Source of the DNA: Astropecten irregularis
Lineage: Eukaryota; Echinodermata; Asteroidea; Paxillosida; Astropectinidae
Assembly (NCBI GenBank): GCA_963971285.1
Contig: OZ020258.1
Location: forward strand, 1,798,001 to 1,862,000
Direction: 5' to 3'
Length of the DNA: 64,000 nucleotides
Within the stretch, counting starts at the first letter, position 1, and every line of letters begins with the position of its first letter. This document shows positions 36,410-50,126 of the stretch, one piece after another. Both the position numbers and the translations under genes were made by a program. The notes beneath the pieces were generated by a model. It was not told the DNA's origin and did no database searches. It saw nothing but the letters and a program-made list of their open reading frames with translations.

Positions 36410-36640
36410 AGAGCGCTCAGGATCTGAAGTGTCGCGTGTTTGTGTCCGCGGTGTGAGAGCGACTATTAAACACTTGTCGCGGCGGCACGGGTTGACGTTA
36501 GCGGCTTTAGCCCGCTGAAGTCCCGGGGAGCCGAGTGGTGAGGAGACGGTATAGCCGCCGGTCAGGTGCGCTGGAGAAGAGTGTTAATATCCGTAAGCCG
36601 TCTTCGCACCTACCGAGACTTCGTCACTCCGTCTATTTAC
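36410..36640. promoter_or_regulatory. CpG-rich patch, possible promoter or first exon
   Basis: The most CpG-dense block of this part of the window, with CGCGG and CCGGGG strings, next to the G run. A donor-like CAG|GTGCGC occurs near 36562 on the plus strand. A 67-codon frame (36566-36769) starts just after. No protein recognised. Confidence 0.25.
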
Positions 36641-39600
36641 ACGCGCTTCCCTAACCCACGGTGCATGCTAAATTATATGCAGCCCTGTTGTTTCATGGCA
36701 TGGGAAAAAAGCCGGTATAATTTCTGGTTTGGCCCCAATTTTTTTTTTTTCAAGGCGAGACAAATTTAGGACAAGCTCCACTCTGTCAACGATCAGTTGT
36801 AGTTCGTCACACCTCATTCGCGACATTCAAGCGGGTTAGTTCCGAGGTGTCACGGAAGAGAAATTAATCCACAAACTTATAGCACAAAGGAGCAAATATA
36901 TTTGAATATCACACCATGCGCAGGACGAAAATGTGTCAAGGCTTGCCGTGTGTTTCTCAGTTGCGATAGAAAAAGAAATACAAACCTTTGATAAGAGAAA
37001 CAAGTGTACTTCATGAATAACTTAAGTCCACATGTCGCGCCACCACGACCTACCGTGCTTCGGTTTAGAGAACTTTCCAATCGGCCAAATCAAATTTTAG
37101 TCACGGAGAGCAAAAAATAACTATTTCTATTTCTGAATGTTGTCTCTTTGATAGTCAACATTATTCGAATAAATCATCGGAATTATACAGTATATCAAGT
37201 CAGTTGTCAGTCCTACCGTGAAGCAAAACATTGGCCTTCATGGGTTGATAATCTTGGCACAGTTCAAAAATTTTATGAACATTAATTTTTGTGTACAACA
37301 AACATTGAACACAACGCAATAAATGCTTTAAAATGTGAACTCTTTGTTCCTGATAAATATTTCATTTTAAGGCATATCAAGATAAGGAAAAAAACTCTGA
37401 TAGGGATAACTGTGGGAAAATGTGAGATTCTATCGAGCTTTGTACGACAATTGTCATGTTGTGCTAACTATTATGTGCGCCATCTGCTGCATTTGACAGC
37501 CTCCCGAACGATGCTGTTCCGTGTGAATGTTGTATCTAGTTGCTTTGATTAATAAACAATAAAATGATTGAATAATAATGCTTGGAGTAATTCAATCCAA
37601 TTTCATAGTTTCAGATTCTGTTGCAATGTTGTCTTCATAACTGTATGACACGAGCAAAACAAGAAGATATTACGCATTATTTTCTATGCACAAATAATTG
37701 TGGCATTTTCCACAACTTACAGAAGTATAAGTCAACATGAACGAATATCAAGTTTTTCGAGTGAACTCTGGCATTCTTTAGCAGTCGGTCATTACAACAA
37801 CCGTCTTCTTGATTATTTGAAATCTCCAAGGAATGGAGAATTTCAACTGAAATCGTGATAAAATGTTGCGACCCAAACATATGCTGTCTGTAATGCGTAA
37901 ACATAAGAAGCTTTAGGCCTGGACCTAGTAATGAATGCTTGTACTGCAAGTTTGCATGTTTGCAATGAACAGTCTTATTCCCAACAAATTGTTCTGTTTA
38001 CAAATTTTCTTCGTCTTTTCCAATGCATAAAATGATGGAATGATTGAAACTTGTTTTTGTACGTGCATGCGCCAATTATACAAAACTATTTCATTCATTT
38101 ATTCATTTATTCGGCACGAAATGCGAGGCCACTCTTCGGAGGGCTCGTAAAATAAGTAATGAGGCCGGTTGACAATGGGGGCGCTGTTGATTGAATTGAG
38201 TGACCATCAGTTGTAAGATTAAAATTTTAATTATCGTCAGTATAACTTATGTTGCCCTTTCGTTTATCTTCAACGTGAGAACGATGAAATTTGTAACGGA
38301 TGTATGAATTGCTTCATAGGGTAAACTGTTGGATAGCAAAGAAATCAAAACTTGCTAGAATCAAAAATGATATCAGTGTAGTTAGCTGTGGAAAGGTGAT
38401 TGTCATTGTCAGTGTACATAAAGTGATATAATCTGGGGTTTTTTTTCATCTTGAAACAATTCAAGAGATTTGAATATGCTAATATAATTCGGTCTTTTGA
38501 ATAACCCGATGACACATTTCTGGCCATTCTTGGATGTTAGGTCACTAATGCCATGGTGAGTGCTGCAGTTGACACTGCATGGCTTGTGCAAACATCATAA
38601 TGTGAGCTTGAATCGGTATCCTAAAGATTGACAATGCTAGCTGCTTGAAACGTCGACAAAACCGATCCAGAAACACACTAATTCATGCCATTTGTGAGAA
38701 ATGCGGATATTAGTGTAAACCACCAGCATTATTGTCTGTGGCCTGCCGTTGTTTGCCTCGGTAAACCCAATCCTTCATCCCATCACCTTGCCGTCCTGGC
38801 AATTTCCTCTTTATCTAAGACGATACCTTCAGGATCCGTGGTTAGACTCCCACTAGGGACACCACGTGGATTGGGTTTTTCAATCATTTTGACGGTGAAG
38901 CCCTCATGCCCTCGCCTTTGCTGCTCAGTCTTCAAACCTACAAACTGTCTTTATTATCTTACATCACGCCCAGACCTCCTACCCGTCGTCTGATTACTAG
39001 ACCAGTTTTCTGTTTCAACGAAATGATGCTTCATTGCCATGGTAACTAGTGATTACATTTCAGATCTTCATAATTATACGGTGAGAGAAAAAAAATGGAG
39101 TTACCATTTCCATATGAAATATTCATTATTTTATTTACTAACGCAAGAAAGAAGATACAGGACGCTAGATTCACGACAAATTATTCAGATAACCGTGCTA
39201 CTGTTTCAATAATCTCTTTGAATCTCAACAGATTAATGAATGAATTAAAACTTTTCTTTTAATGAATCTTTCGTCAATTTTATATAATTACGCGTAGGCT
39301 AGATTAGTTGCAAATAATTATGACGCCTATTATATTTGTCTTTTGGTGTAGAATAAATGTTTCGTAACCGTTTCATTCTTTCTGATCTATGTGGGCAACT
39401 ATACACCGGTCGTTATGTAATCTGCCATTTTTGGAAATCGGGTACCAGTGTGATTTTGGAAATTCAACATAGTATCAAACTCTTTGACTGGTCTAGTTCG
39501 CTCCAATGCCCAAGCACCAATTGAACAAGAGTCTGAATAACAAAGGTCCCATAATGACCTTACACACTATAGTCATTTTACAAGCGATGAAAGGGAAGTA

Positions 39601-40754
39601 CTTGAAAAGAACTCAAAGAAAAGAGGGGGGGTGGAGGGACAAAAAAGGGGAGAAAATTGAACTTCGAAATGTGATTTGCACCACAGAAAGGACGTTGAGA
39701 AAAGACGATTATTAGCCTGTGTGTGGTTGATAAACACACGGACGCTTTGTTCCTTTGAGTTTTTTTTTCTCCACCGTGCCTTTTTAGGTCATTTTCGTTC
39801 TTGAGTGAGAGGGGTAGTAGTGTAGAAAGCTCAGGGCGCAATTCTGTACGGTTTCGCCCTAGATTTCAACTAAGCCGATTATTCCAAGGTGCATTGGCTC
39901 TGACCGACTGTGAACTTACGTCGACTCATTATGCAGTTTTTTCTCTTTTTTTTTCTGAGAGAGAGAGAGGGTAAAAAAGAGAGATTAATAATTTCTCCAT
40001 GGTTCGCAGTTGCGAATTGGTATATATATTTTTTTCTTTCTCTGATCCGAGTTGCTTGTGTACTGGCTCTAGCGTTTGGGGTTATTAACCGCATTATAAT
40101 TCATTGTGTTAGTTTCCTGCCCGGGTTAACAGTTTAATTTTTGAGGTGAACATTTTTTTTCTTCTTTTCTTTTTTTTTTCTTTTTTTTTTCTAAGAGAGT
40201 CAACGGTAAAAGTTCACAACAGATTTATACAAAGAAAAAAAATCTGATCTCATTAAACGAAAAAAATGGGTGGATTTATTATTTTCTGGGTTGAGTCATG
40301 GTTAATTTATTGACTTTCTTCGGTATTACTATTATGAATTTTGTGTTTTTTTCCTATCTTTTTTTTTTCAATTGAGAAATATAGGCCTATGTAGAGATCT
40401 GAAAGCAAATCCTATGTTAGCTGTATAGGACTGGAAAGTGGCCACTTTAAATGATTTAGGCAGAGGAATAATCTGTGAGTTATCAACTTTCACAAACGAA
40501 TAATAAAACACACGGATGGACTGTCACATAGAACATCATTATTGTGGTTTTTTTTTTTTTTTTCGTATGTCAAAAAATGTACCCCATCTAGGGTGAAATT
40601 AAGGTTAGAATACTATAATTTGCTTTTACTTCTTTTAATTTCAAGAATTGGAGGCTTCGCTGAGAATCGGTTTGGAAATCAAGCTAGAATCATAATTCCA
40701 AAGGCTTGCAAGGATTTGGGAGGGCCTAACGAGGCATGTTCCTGTCCTCTTGTC
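36641..40754. other. Gene-free stretch
   Basis: AT-rich with short frames only. Seen: a TTCATTTA-type repeat at about 38090-38112, a polypyrimidine and poly-T region at 40155-40192, and an A/T-rich segment to 40570. No recognisable exon. The X-box-like site at 39033 is listed separately. Confidence 0.4.
39033..39046. promoter_or_regulatory. Second RFX X-box-like site
   Basis: ATTGCCATGGTAAC matches the X-box consensus at all but the first position. Weaker CCATGG-centred relatives lie at 41697-41710 and 49944-49957. Confidence 0.35.
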
Positions 40755-40880
40755 ATTAAGCCTCCGATAAAGATCCTGCTAGGATAGAAACGCGGAAAGC
40801 CCTCCTTATTCCAAGCATTTGATGCATTTCAGGTCATGTTTGGCTGATGAGCAGTTTGCAGCAGTTTATTACTTGTAATG
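40755..40880 (-). repeat. Dispersed repeat family B, copy 2
   Basis: Reverse orientation to copy 1. Order on the plus strand: GCCTCCGATAAA, hairpin GATCCTGCTAGGATA (40772-40786) followed by GAAACG, then GCCCTCCTTATTCCAAGC, ATGCATTTCAGGTCATG, GGCTGATGAGCAGTTTGCAG and CAGTTTATTACTTGT. The sequence for about 100 bases upstream may belong to the same element. A frame at 40542-40787 is a read-through. Confidence 0.65.
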
Positions 40881-43800
40881 ACTAAAATTCCAAAGGGTTA
40901 CATACAGACAAATATCAATTCATTTAGCTGGAAAACGAATTATAATTTGCACCACACATCTTGATATCAACAATTCAAAAGCCAGTTCCTTAATTTAACA
41001 GTTGATGAGAACACCAGCTTACCACCCGCGCTACAAGGTTTTGGGCCTAGTCAGTACATGCACGCCACACCCATGAAAGAAGTTTGTCAACATGCCAACA
41101 GTCGTACAGCCTAAACTGGTCAACCATTGTCCAGAGTTTGACCAATTTTAGCCGAAACGCCTTGCCAGATGCCAACAAAGTGACCGACCGTGGATAAAGG
41201 TTCGACCAGCCCCGCATGCAGCCGTTATATTATGCTGGTCAATTTGAGATATTATCACACACAAAAAAGGTCATTTCTATAAAGCTTCGGTTTTTTTTTC
41301 CTTTTGTGACAATCTTTAAGGTCAAAATGTGCTGCTTTGCTCGATACGAACTATATATAAGATCTTTATAATCCGCTTTTAAGAACCAGTATACCGCTTA
41401 GACCAACATGTAAGATGCTTGTCAAATCTATTGACTAGAATCTATGCGAACTCACTCAGAGCATTTTGATTTTAAAGAGAGTAGGGGAACAAAGAAAATG
41501 AACTTGTTACAAACATCATGACATCAAACCTATAATTTGTGCAGTATATCAATTTTTTTTTTTTTTTTTTACTCAAGACTTAATTTTTGTGCAAAGTTTT
41601 TGAAATTTCCTGAAAAACATGTTCTGCTTTTGCATCTCTGGTGCCTAGTTTAAGATAGGTCCCGAATATTACACCCTATATAGCCCTCTCCCTTCACTTT
41701 ACCATGGCGACGTGTCGTACCGACACCCCTATAACTAAGTCCGATTGGCTGTGGCCTCGTTCTGGATTATTCAACCTCGAGAACGAACAAGACAAACTTA
41801 GCAAGATGATCCCCCTGACATTCCGCGCGCGGGGAGCAATTTTTAGTCCTGGGCACGGTCCGTGCCATTGATCAATCCGTTCTGCTGGGCCGAGGCGCCC
41901 GGGTACAGCATTGACACTGATGCATCGATTCACCAGAAAGAAGACACACTTTCACGGCTTGTGTTTCTTCAAGGAACTGAAACAAGCTATACGGCATATA
42001 CGTTCGAAGCCCAACAAGAATCTCCATCCGGACTTAAAAAACAAACAATTTTGAGAGCTCGAATCAAATAATGTCTATTATTGGCATGTTTAAGAGGGAA
42101 ACACCCACTATATGTCATCTTGTGCTCATCTGTCATCTTAACAAACAATATGTCCTTATTCTGGACATTTTTTTTTTTGCATTAGCCAAATTGCATCTTT
42201 GAAAGACTTGTCACGTCAGATGCGAGCGAAATGAAATCAAGCTTGATTGAAAAAAAAAATATAAAAACACCTGACCTTTTTTTTCTTGCAAACGGAAATT
42301 ATGAAACTGTTGCCCTTAGAAACGTGTACGTCATGATGACGCAAATAAGCAAGATAAATTCGTATGTCTAAGAAGGAACTGTTTAATCTTTGTTTTGTTT
42401 TGTTTTCATTTGCTTGTTTGAGAAAACTAAAAGGTTTCCCAACCTACCAGTATGCATGTACATGTTATAATTATGCTTTAGGCTCAATAGGCCCCTATAT
42501 AATTATTATAATAATTTTGGATAGCTGTAGTATCTGTGTTGTCTAAATGAAGATGATGTATATTATTTTTTGTATCATTTAGTAATAATACTCAGATTAT
42601 TGACTAATAATAATCATGCGGTGTCAGGTTATGGTGGTTTTAAATAGCTGTCAACTTGCATAATAATATTGTCCCCGCTCTCACACCACGAGAGGCCTGG
42701 CGATGCCAGACTAGCCGCGTAAGTCATTCTTGTTTTTGTTTTTCATGGGAGTATTTCTTTTCTAATTTAAGCCTAATAATAGCTGGATTTAGACAGGATA
42801 TAGAATCACGGGCCGCGACCGAAGTCAACACTTTCCAAATTCTCCGCAGCATCAAGTATTCGGCGTGGTGTTAGGTTGCGCGCTGCGTTAGTATAGCCTT
42901 GCGCATGACGAGGCGCCCTTACAACTACCGGTGGAGTGTGATGTCGGCTGAGTTACATCATGACCCTTGCACCCCACACACACCTGCCACAACTGGACAT
43001 GAGGGTAGAGAGTTAAGGACATGATGCTACCACCTCACAATGAAAGACAATCCAATAGATAATAACCTTTGACCTCACCCATCTCCCCTGTCGATGGCTT
43101 GTCTTCCCTCCTCTTTTTTCTTTTGGACATGGGGGTTAGCAGGGGTCAACGCGACCTAATGAAAGGTAATCTTAGTTTAGCGGGTGCCTTCACCAATCGA
43201 GCTATTGCTATCGAGTGGACCGGTCGTGGAAGAGCCAATATGTCACAGTCGGTAAGGCGATCTCTGGGATGAGGTTACGGCCAAAAGGCTCTGGTATAGG
43301 ACCCTGTGCTTCTGCCTCAGCGTCTGATTTCATCCATTTGTCGATTGCTAGGGAATAGTGCAGTGAGGAAACAGTGGAGTTAGCTTATACGGGTCCTTCT
43401 GCATACATCGTTGATGCATTGAATCTCTGCAATTCCCAGGCCCATGGCGTGGCATCAAATATTACACAATCCCAAACGCCATCTTGAAATCCTCTCCGTT
43501 TACACTGCTAAACCTCACTAATCGTTTGGTAATTCTCCCAATTTGTTTGATAAGCTGATTTTTGTTGTATCCTGGAACCTTAGACTCTGCTCCCATCTTA
43601 TAACATCGGACACGACTGGACTCTTAATTATAATTATTCGCTTGTTAAAAAAAAACCATAACAACATCATCCAAGGCCGATATTAAAGCGTCGCGACGCC
43701 CTCTAGTGTCGAAACCATGCAGTGTCACGGCAAAGACACTTTCACGTACATTATCTCAGTGGTCAGTATGCTATTGTTTCTATGTGGTCAGCTCGCAAAT

Positions 43801-44869
43801 GGGTAGGGTCATTATTGGGCTATGATAAAGAATAGAAGCATGATAATGACATAGATGATCAACTGATATGACGAGGTTCAAGCGCCCTCTCTCGTTCACT
43901 CTGAGTCTGCGGCAGGCTATTGGTATTAATGTAGACGCAAAGATCAGTCAGTTTTTCGGTCTTGAAACATTTTTTTATACCAAGTCTTGGCGCGTTCTTA
44001 TAGGAGCAGTGGTTCGATAGCAGAATTAATGTAGGAATGTCTGACATTAATGAAAGATTATGTTAGGAACTATTTCAGTCTATAGAGGGATAATCTGTCA
44101 GGAATTTGGGGAATATTCAGAATTTTAGGGAAATTGCGTCATGTGATGAGAAATTATGTCACTATTGTCTTCGCCACTTGTTTCGTGAAAATCTTCAATG
44201 TCATGCTGTGTTTGCAAATATATCAACCCACTGCTTACCTAAGTATTCTCGGACTCGACATATAGATGCAGAGTGACACGGTAGGCCGTACTTATAATGA
44301 TCAAACAGGGGAGCGTTACGAATTCTACCTGTTTCCTTTTTCATCTCCTTTTAGATGTAACACTCATCCTTGCTCCATCTACTTCGCGTATAACTCTATT
44401 CAGCATCTCCATGTATAAACTCAGAGTATAACAGCGTCTTGTGCTAATGCGGCCGTTGCCCTACTTATACAATATCTGATTCTCTCCACTCTGGTCTTCA
44501 TCGTGGTGCAGTTTCCTTTTTTCTTTTTTTCTACAACCTTTCCTGATCTCAACCTATATAGATAACATCAAGACCAATCATCGCTCTACTGGTACTGGAT
44601 GGGTTTTAGCGGCCCTCTGGCGTCTTCGCTTTTAGTTCTCCCAACGCCCCAAGCACTGAGTCCCCTCCTTTATAGATTAGGCCATCTTAAAAACTCGCGC
44701 ATCCTGCTGACCAGCTGGGGCATCATAGATCCACACACATCCCCTAAAAATATAAGAAAACGGCTTGATTGACGTCTATACCAAACCCTCCAATCACATG
44801 CTCCTATTCTTTCGTTCCTTCTTTTATTTTGGCGGGAAACTTTACCTGTATTACACACTCTTCGATAAT
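40881..44869. other. Gene-free stretch
   Basis: A T-run at 41551-41570 and AT microsatellite-like sequence near 42490-42515. The plus frame 41862-42071 (starting at GTG) has varied composition with 65-70 residues, no domain, and is left undecided. CpG rises at 42660-42970. Nothing else. Confidence 0.4.
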
Positions 44870-44902
44870 CATTAATGTGACATTAATGTGACATTAATGT
44901 GG
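44870..44902. repeat. Three 11-bp units, CATTAATGTGA
   Basis: CATTAATGTGA, CATTAATGTGA and CATTAATGTGG follow head to tail. Each unit has the palindrome CATTAATG, with the ATTA/TAAT cores bound by homeodomains, repeated every 11 bases, about one helical turn. It may be a simple tandem duplication. Confidence 0.9.
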
Positions 44903-47900
44903 TTTTGTGATTATCAATACTGGTATTGTCTTGTATATTGCTTGGGCTGAGTGGTACGCAATGATGTATGCACGTGACTATTGTTTGTTTGTTTGTTTGT
45001 TTGTTTTCTTCCTAGTTTACAATTTAATCAATATCTTGAAGACATCGGCATGTAAACACTAAAGACTGGCCCAGTTTTCTGTAAATCACACAATGTGAAA
45101 CGCACGCACAAACTTTCAATGTGACGTTTATTTTTACAGAGTTCCATTATTTTGTTCTTGAAATTCAAATCCATTTTCCATTATCTAACCTTCATTTTTC
45201 GACATGTTTACCGTACGTTACAAATTGCAACACTCGCAAATCCTTCCATAGACTGAGTAAGACAGTCATTTCGACATGCACAACCACGAGACATGCATGG
45301 ATGTGTGTATATTTGTGGAATATTTGACCATGAAGACTTTGAATAGTTGCAAGTATATAAAGAGCATTCATTTTCAAATTTGACTCTACCGGGGCGTAAC
45401 CCTTTTACTTCTGGAAAAGCGTCTATACCATACCATCTGTCATGAAATGGGCCCTCCCATAGCCAACTAGGTATATATATAGTTATGGTTTACATTGTGG
45501 AAACTTAAATATTCGTGTTTGTATTTATACGATCCATATTTGAAGAAGAAAGGATAATAAGAATGGAGTTGACAGGACAACTTGGGATTTAGCTTTGGTT
45601 ATTTGTTTCGATAGCCTAATACTCAATAATCTCACACATGTGCTCTTATTTCTGGATTTTAAAACGTGAATTTGTTTTCCTGACTTTCACGAGAGTAGGC
45701 AAAGTTAATGATTGATTAAAAGTCCCGATTTACTAATGAGTGAAGCACGAGGTGTTATGGAGGGTTTACGGAGGGGGGAATCTTAGACACGACCCTCGTT
45801 GTTGTAGAGCAGGGACACCGTGCTGGATTGAACGGCCGTCTCGAAGCGTCCTTTTTACCCGGAGAACCCAGCGGGTGCCGGGCAGCTAAGACACGGTCAC
45901 CGCCAGTTGCCGTACTCACCTTCCCCCAAGAACAACAAGACTACCCCTGATGTCTCAAGCGAGGTGGCATGATTTTAAGAGTTAGGTTACACTCCATGGC
46001 AAAAGATCTGAACCATGTTTCAAATGGCCACCTTTTCCCAGTGATGATAAGTCGTGATAGCATAGTGATATTTCATTTCAGAAAAAATGAATTGTTTTAT
46101 GGCATACATAGTCCTATACTGCGGATGTATTCCTTTCTCTACGGATTGCACGGTAGCTCTTCACTTTACTGCTATCGTTGAATCTACACTGCAGGATGTA
46201 GAAGCTGACTATTTCAAAATGAGGAATGTTTGGTTGTAGACCGACATCTTAGTTAGTCCTTCAATTTAAAATTCATATTCGAACGATAAACCTTCATAGG
46301 CGGCTTTACCGTGGCTGAGAACACCTATTTTTTCTCATAAAACGACAAATAGCGAGATTAAATAACCTTTCTGAACCAAATTTAACTTCTTTTTTTTCTG
46401 AAACAACTGAAATGCTCATAACCTCCACACACAATCAACACTGAGTATATGAATACTAGTTTGGTATAATTGATATGAAAATTATTATTAACTTTCATAG
46501 TGGTGTTGTTAACATGAATATCTACCACTCAATCGCTGAAACAGCAGCGAAACAGATTGTAAAATGCTAGGGATTTCATAGCTGAGTTTAATTCCTTAGC
46601 ATAAATCTGTTAAGTAAAGTTTCTGGCCAAGTGGCTGAACGAAACCATGCATCGGTTATGGTATTCATTTTGATGATAGCTATACAATGATGACCACATG
46701 AGCATTAAGCTATCAAGAAAACTTTTACGAACTTTCTTTTTTAATTTTCTTTTTGTTGTTTCCTTTACAATGCAGTTTGTTTCATTTCTTTTTTTCTTTT
46801 TTTTTCCTTTTCTTTTTTCCTGCCGAGTCTTGAGTCCCTGAGATAGAAACTAATCTAATCAAAGCACGTCTAATTTGGTTATTTCATCTCATCTCCACCT
46901 GATATCTCAATTAATTACTGTGGATTGTACACAGTCATGACGACACGTGTATCAATGGCCTCGTTTATAACAGTCACACTGTACACAACATTACACGTGG
47001 TGATAATAGATACTTGTATCTATCTGCACGTTGCATAGATGAGTTATGTGTTTCTGCTATCTCTCTCCAATCCACGTCTGAAGTTTGTAATTCTGGATAT
47101 GAATACTTTATAATTAGCCCTATATCTTGGGCAGGAGAGAGCTTGGTCAGAATGGGTACGGTCTCTCCCTCTCTCTTGCCCTACGGCTTTCCACACCTGT
47201 GGGTAATCATTTGCGATCTTCCCGCGGGACTGCAGCTCGGCTGACCACAGCCTCCGGGGCTCCCAAGTTCGGTCCGGCGAGAGAGAGACCCGTATACCCG
47301 TCCGTAAATGGACGGCGAAAGAAAATGAATTAGTGTTAGAATCAGCTGCCTTGAAAGGGAGGGAGGCCTGATTAATCTGTGGGATACTGTGAGGTATAAT
47401 AATTGTATATACCAGTATAACTCCACAACGAGTCCCCATGTATATGTCAAACTCTAATGATATGACTCACAAGGAAAACAAACACTGTTCAGGTGGAATT
47501 TAATTATTTCATTACTTCATTAGGTTGAATTGATAGTGCGGGTCTTCACTGTTTTATCTATTTCAAAGATGCTCCGAGGGTTGTTTAGACACAGATATTA
47601 GTTTATTAACTGTTCGTTATTAAGACATTTTAAAGGTTCTAACACACCTCATATGAAACATAAGGAATGGAGTTTACCTAATTGACAACAACCCTTTAGG
47701 GCGTCTTTTCTTTATTTCAAGTTGACATTAATTTAATTCAATTGTTTGATGTCTTCTTACGGAAATTCCCAAGTTGGTTAAAGATTCTCTGCGTCTTGGG
47801 TATATACGGTGTGCTTAATTCATCGGGTGGTATGCTTTATCTAATGAAACGTGAATGACTTCGAAGTTTAACCTGGCAAGTTTACCTGGTCGGAGTAAAA

Positions 47901-48240
47901 TTTTCTCGGCAATTAAGTTTCGGAGGGAAACTTCTGCAGGACTCCTGAGTTCACGCCCACCAATAGAACTGCTGATATGTCCCTGATGTGAGTCTCAAGT
48001 GTAGATCGTGTTGTAGGCCAAGCGGTATCATGAATACTTAAGTCAGTCAGAATGTACACATTTTACATGAATTATGCACCATATACTACACACTGCTTAA
48101 TCACACCAGATTGAATCACACGGCTGCATCCGTTTAAATGTTACAAGGGCCTGACATTTCCATCCAGGTTGCATATTACTCAGATACTGTGCAGGAATAG
48201 TAACGCCATGGCGATTTATACCACGTACATGCTTTGTCAT
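44903..48240. other. Gene-free stretch
   Basis: Contains a GTTT microsatellite at 44981-45006, a long polypyrimidine tract at about 46730-46822, and CpG-rich blocks near 45830-45910 and 47200-47300. A GAAG|GTGAGTACG donor-like string occurs on the minus strand near 45918 but its upstream frame is closed by a stop, so no exon is called. Confidence 0.4.
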
Positions 48241-48483
48241 CGGGCCAATTTCATAGAGCTGCTTAGCACAAAACTTTGCTAAGCATGACATTTTTGTCTT
48301 AATAAAACAGGATTAACAACCAAATTTCCACGTGTTGTGTATCACTTGTTATTGTTCTTTGGCTGTTGTTCGCTGACACATGAATATCAAATGGAATATT
48401 CAATGGTGGTTTGTTTTATTGGGCGAGACATTTTTGTGCTAAGCAAATATTTGTGCTTAACAGTTTTATGAAATTGGCCCCTG
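48241..48483. mobile_element. Inverted-repeat MITE family C, copy 1
   Basis: A 243-bp element with imperfect terminal inverted repeats of about 35 bases: left GGGCCAATTTCATAGAGCTG then CTTAGCACAAA, right TTTGTGCTTAACAG then TTTTATGAAATTGGCCCCTG. No coding capacity. The CAGGGGCC-type terminus is reminiscent of hAT elements, but no clear 8-bp target duplication is visible, so the superfamily is open. Confidence 0.75.
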
Positions 48484-49577
48484 ATTGCGTTAATGTAAGA
48501 AATGAAGTTGTGTAAACGGCTTTGTTTTTGTGTTATTTCATCACAATCAATCGTTCACATCCAATTGCTAAACTGCAATTTACTTAAGGCGTTGATGCGA
48601 AGGAGACGGTGTTTGATGTTTTCTTTTTGGTCAGATGCAGACTCCCATCGATACTATACGATGGTTTCACTCTAACATCCCTTCGCGATCGGCAGGTGAA
48701 AAACCATCACCGTCGCCCGGCCCCCCTCCTCCTTTCCCTGAAAAAAAAAAACCTCGCCGTCATTTTACCCGGGCCCCGGCGCGTTTCTTGCATGAGATCA
48801 CCGTAAATCGGAGGTAGGGGTCGGTGGGCTGGAACGCAGGTGCGCACGGCCGAGACCGTGCCGTGCCTGGGCCAGTGTCCGCGGTCAGTATTTGGCGGTT
48901 AGGTCAAGCGTGGTTTCACCATCGGTATATACCATAACCCGTCCCTTGCACTTTCGCCGCCAACTTAATGAAGAAACCGCAGAATATATATAGGTTACGG
49001 CTCACACGGAGTAATTTTAGGCCTGCTCTCATATCAATATATGTTTTTTTTTCTTCGTTATGCATTTAAAAAATTGTGGTTTTTGTGCGGTGAAACGAAG
49101 TATGAAATACCATTTCCGTGATGGTTGTCAAGTAGGTGTGTGGCTTTTTGTTTGCATTTTATGATATTTGTAATATTCATAATTCCTGTTTTAATGAAAT
49201 AAAGAAACATGTTTTTCAATAAATCAAACATATCTCTATTAACAAATATATAAATTGTCCTAGATGATGAATCGTTTTTCCAATAATCACAATGTAAAAA
49301 GACTAAATTTTGAACCGTCATAATATATTTGAAATTTCCATGGTGACAGTTTGGGTCGACTTCAATCATGTTCTCACTGGTATTATTTTGATATTTATTT
49401 CCACAATATTATTTGGTCAGCATCTTATGGCGAGGTCATGCAAGGATTATAGCTGGTACCCGGGGCATAGTGCGCTATTGCGACCCGAAAATTCCTCTGT
49501 TGACCCGCGATGCAGTGATTTGTCTTGTTTCAGGTCAACTTCCGTGTGACTGAAACTGGAAGGCAAACTTTTGCATT
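48484..49577. other. Non-coding stretch with CpG-rich core
   Basis: The block 48680-48900 is CpG- and GC-rich, with A10 at about 48741-48751. Frames there (48609-48817) are short and rich in proline. No exon called. Confidence 0.35.
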
Positions 49578-49846
49578 CAGGGGCCAATATGATAGAGCTG
49601 CTTTAGCACACAATTTGCTTAAGCTTGAAAAGTCTCCCTTGATCAAATAGAATTACCAATGGCAAATTTATGATGCGATGTTTACTGCTTTTGACTTTTG
49701 TATTAGGCCATTGTTTGCAAGACGTTACAAGGATGTAAACAAGGAGTTTTGGCCTGCATACTGATTTTATTTCCTAAGGTTTTTGGTGCTTAAGCAGATT
49801 TTGCTTGAGCATATTTTTTTAAGCAGCTGTATCAAATTGGCCACTG
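49578..49846. mobile_element. Inverted-repeat MITE family C, copy 2
   Basis: A 269-bp relative of the element 1.1 kb upstream. Left end CAGGGGCCAATATGATAGAG with CTGCTTTAGCACA, right end AAGCAGCTGTATCAAATTGG then CCACTG. Termini are inverted repeats of each other. Interior sequence differs more than the ends. Confidence 0.75.
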
Positions 49847-50126
49847 GTTTAAATAAGACATTTAAAAGGTGCTTAAGATACTCATTTTCAACCGCTTTTG
49901 TGATGTTTGTACCAAAATCCACTTACAATGTACTTTATATGCCGTTGCCATGGTGAGTTGTGGGGGAGGGGTCGTCGTTGGTAAACAACTTGTTTGTTTG
50001 TTTGTTGTTGTTTTGGAAATGTGGAAGACATGGTTTGCCGTGACCTATGACCCGGACGTGCCCGGATGTCATTCGTCTGTCCAATTTTGTTGATTTCTGT
50101 TTGATGTTCACGTCAAATTGTCTCAG
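49847..50126. other. Non-coding stretch
   Basis: A GTTT/GTT tract at about 49988-50012. A CCATGG-centred X-box relative at 49944. Nothing else. Confidence 0.35.

Noticed and set aside
45918-45968. Minus-strand exon before a good GAAG|GTGAGTACG donor
   Set aside because: The frame from the nearest ATG is closed by a stop before the donor, and no acceptor of quality precedes it.
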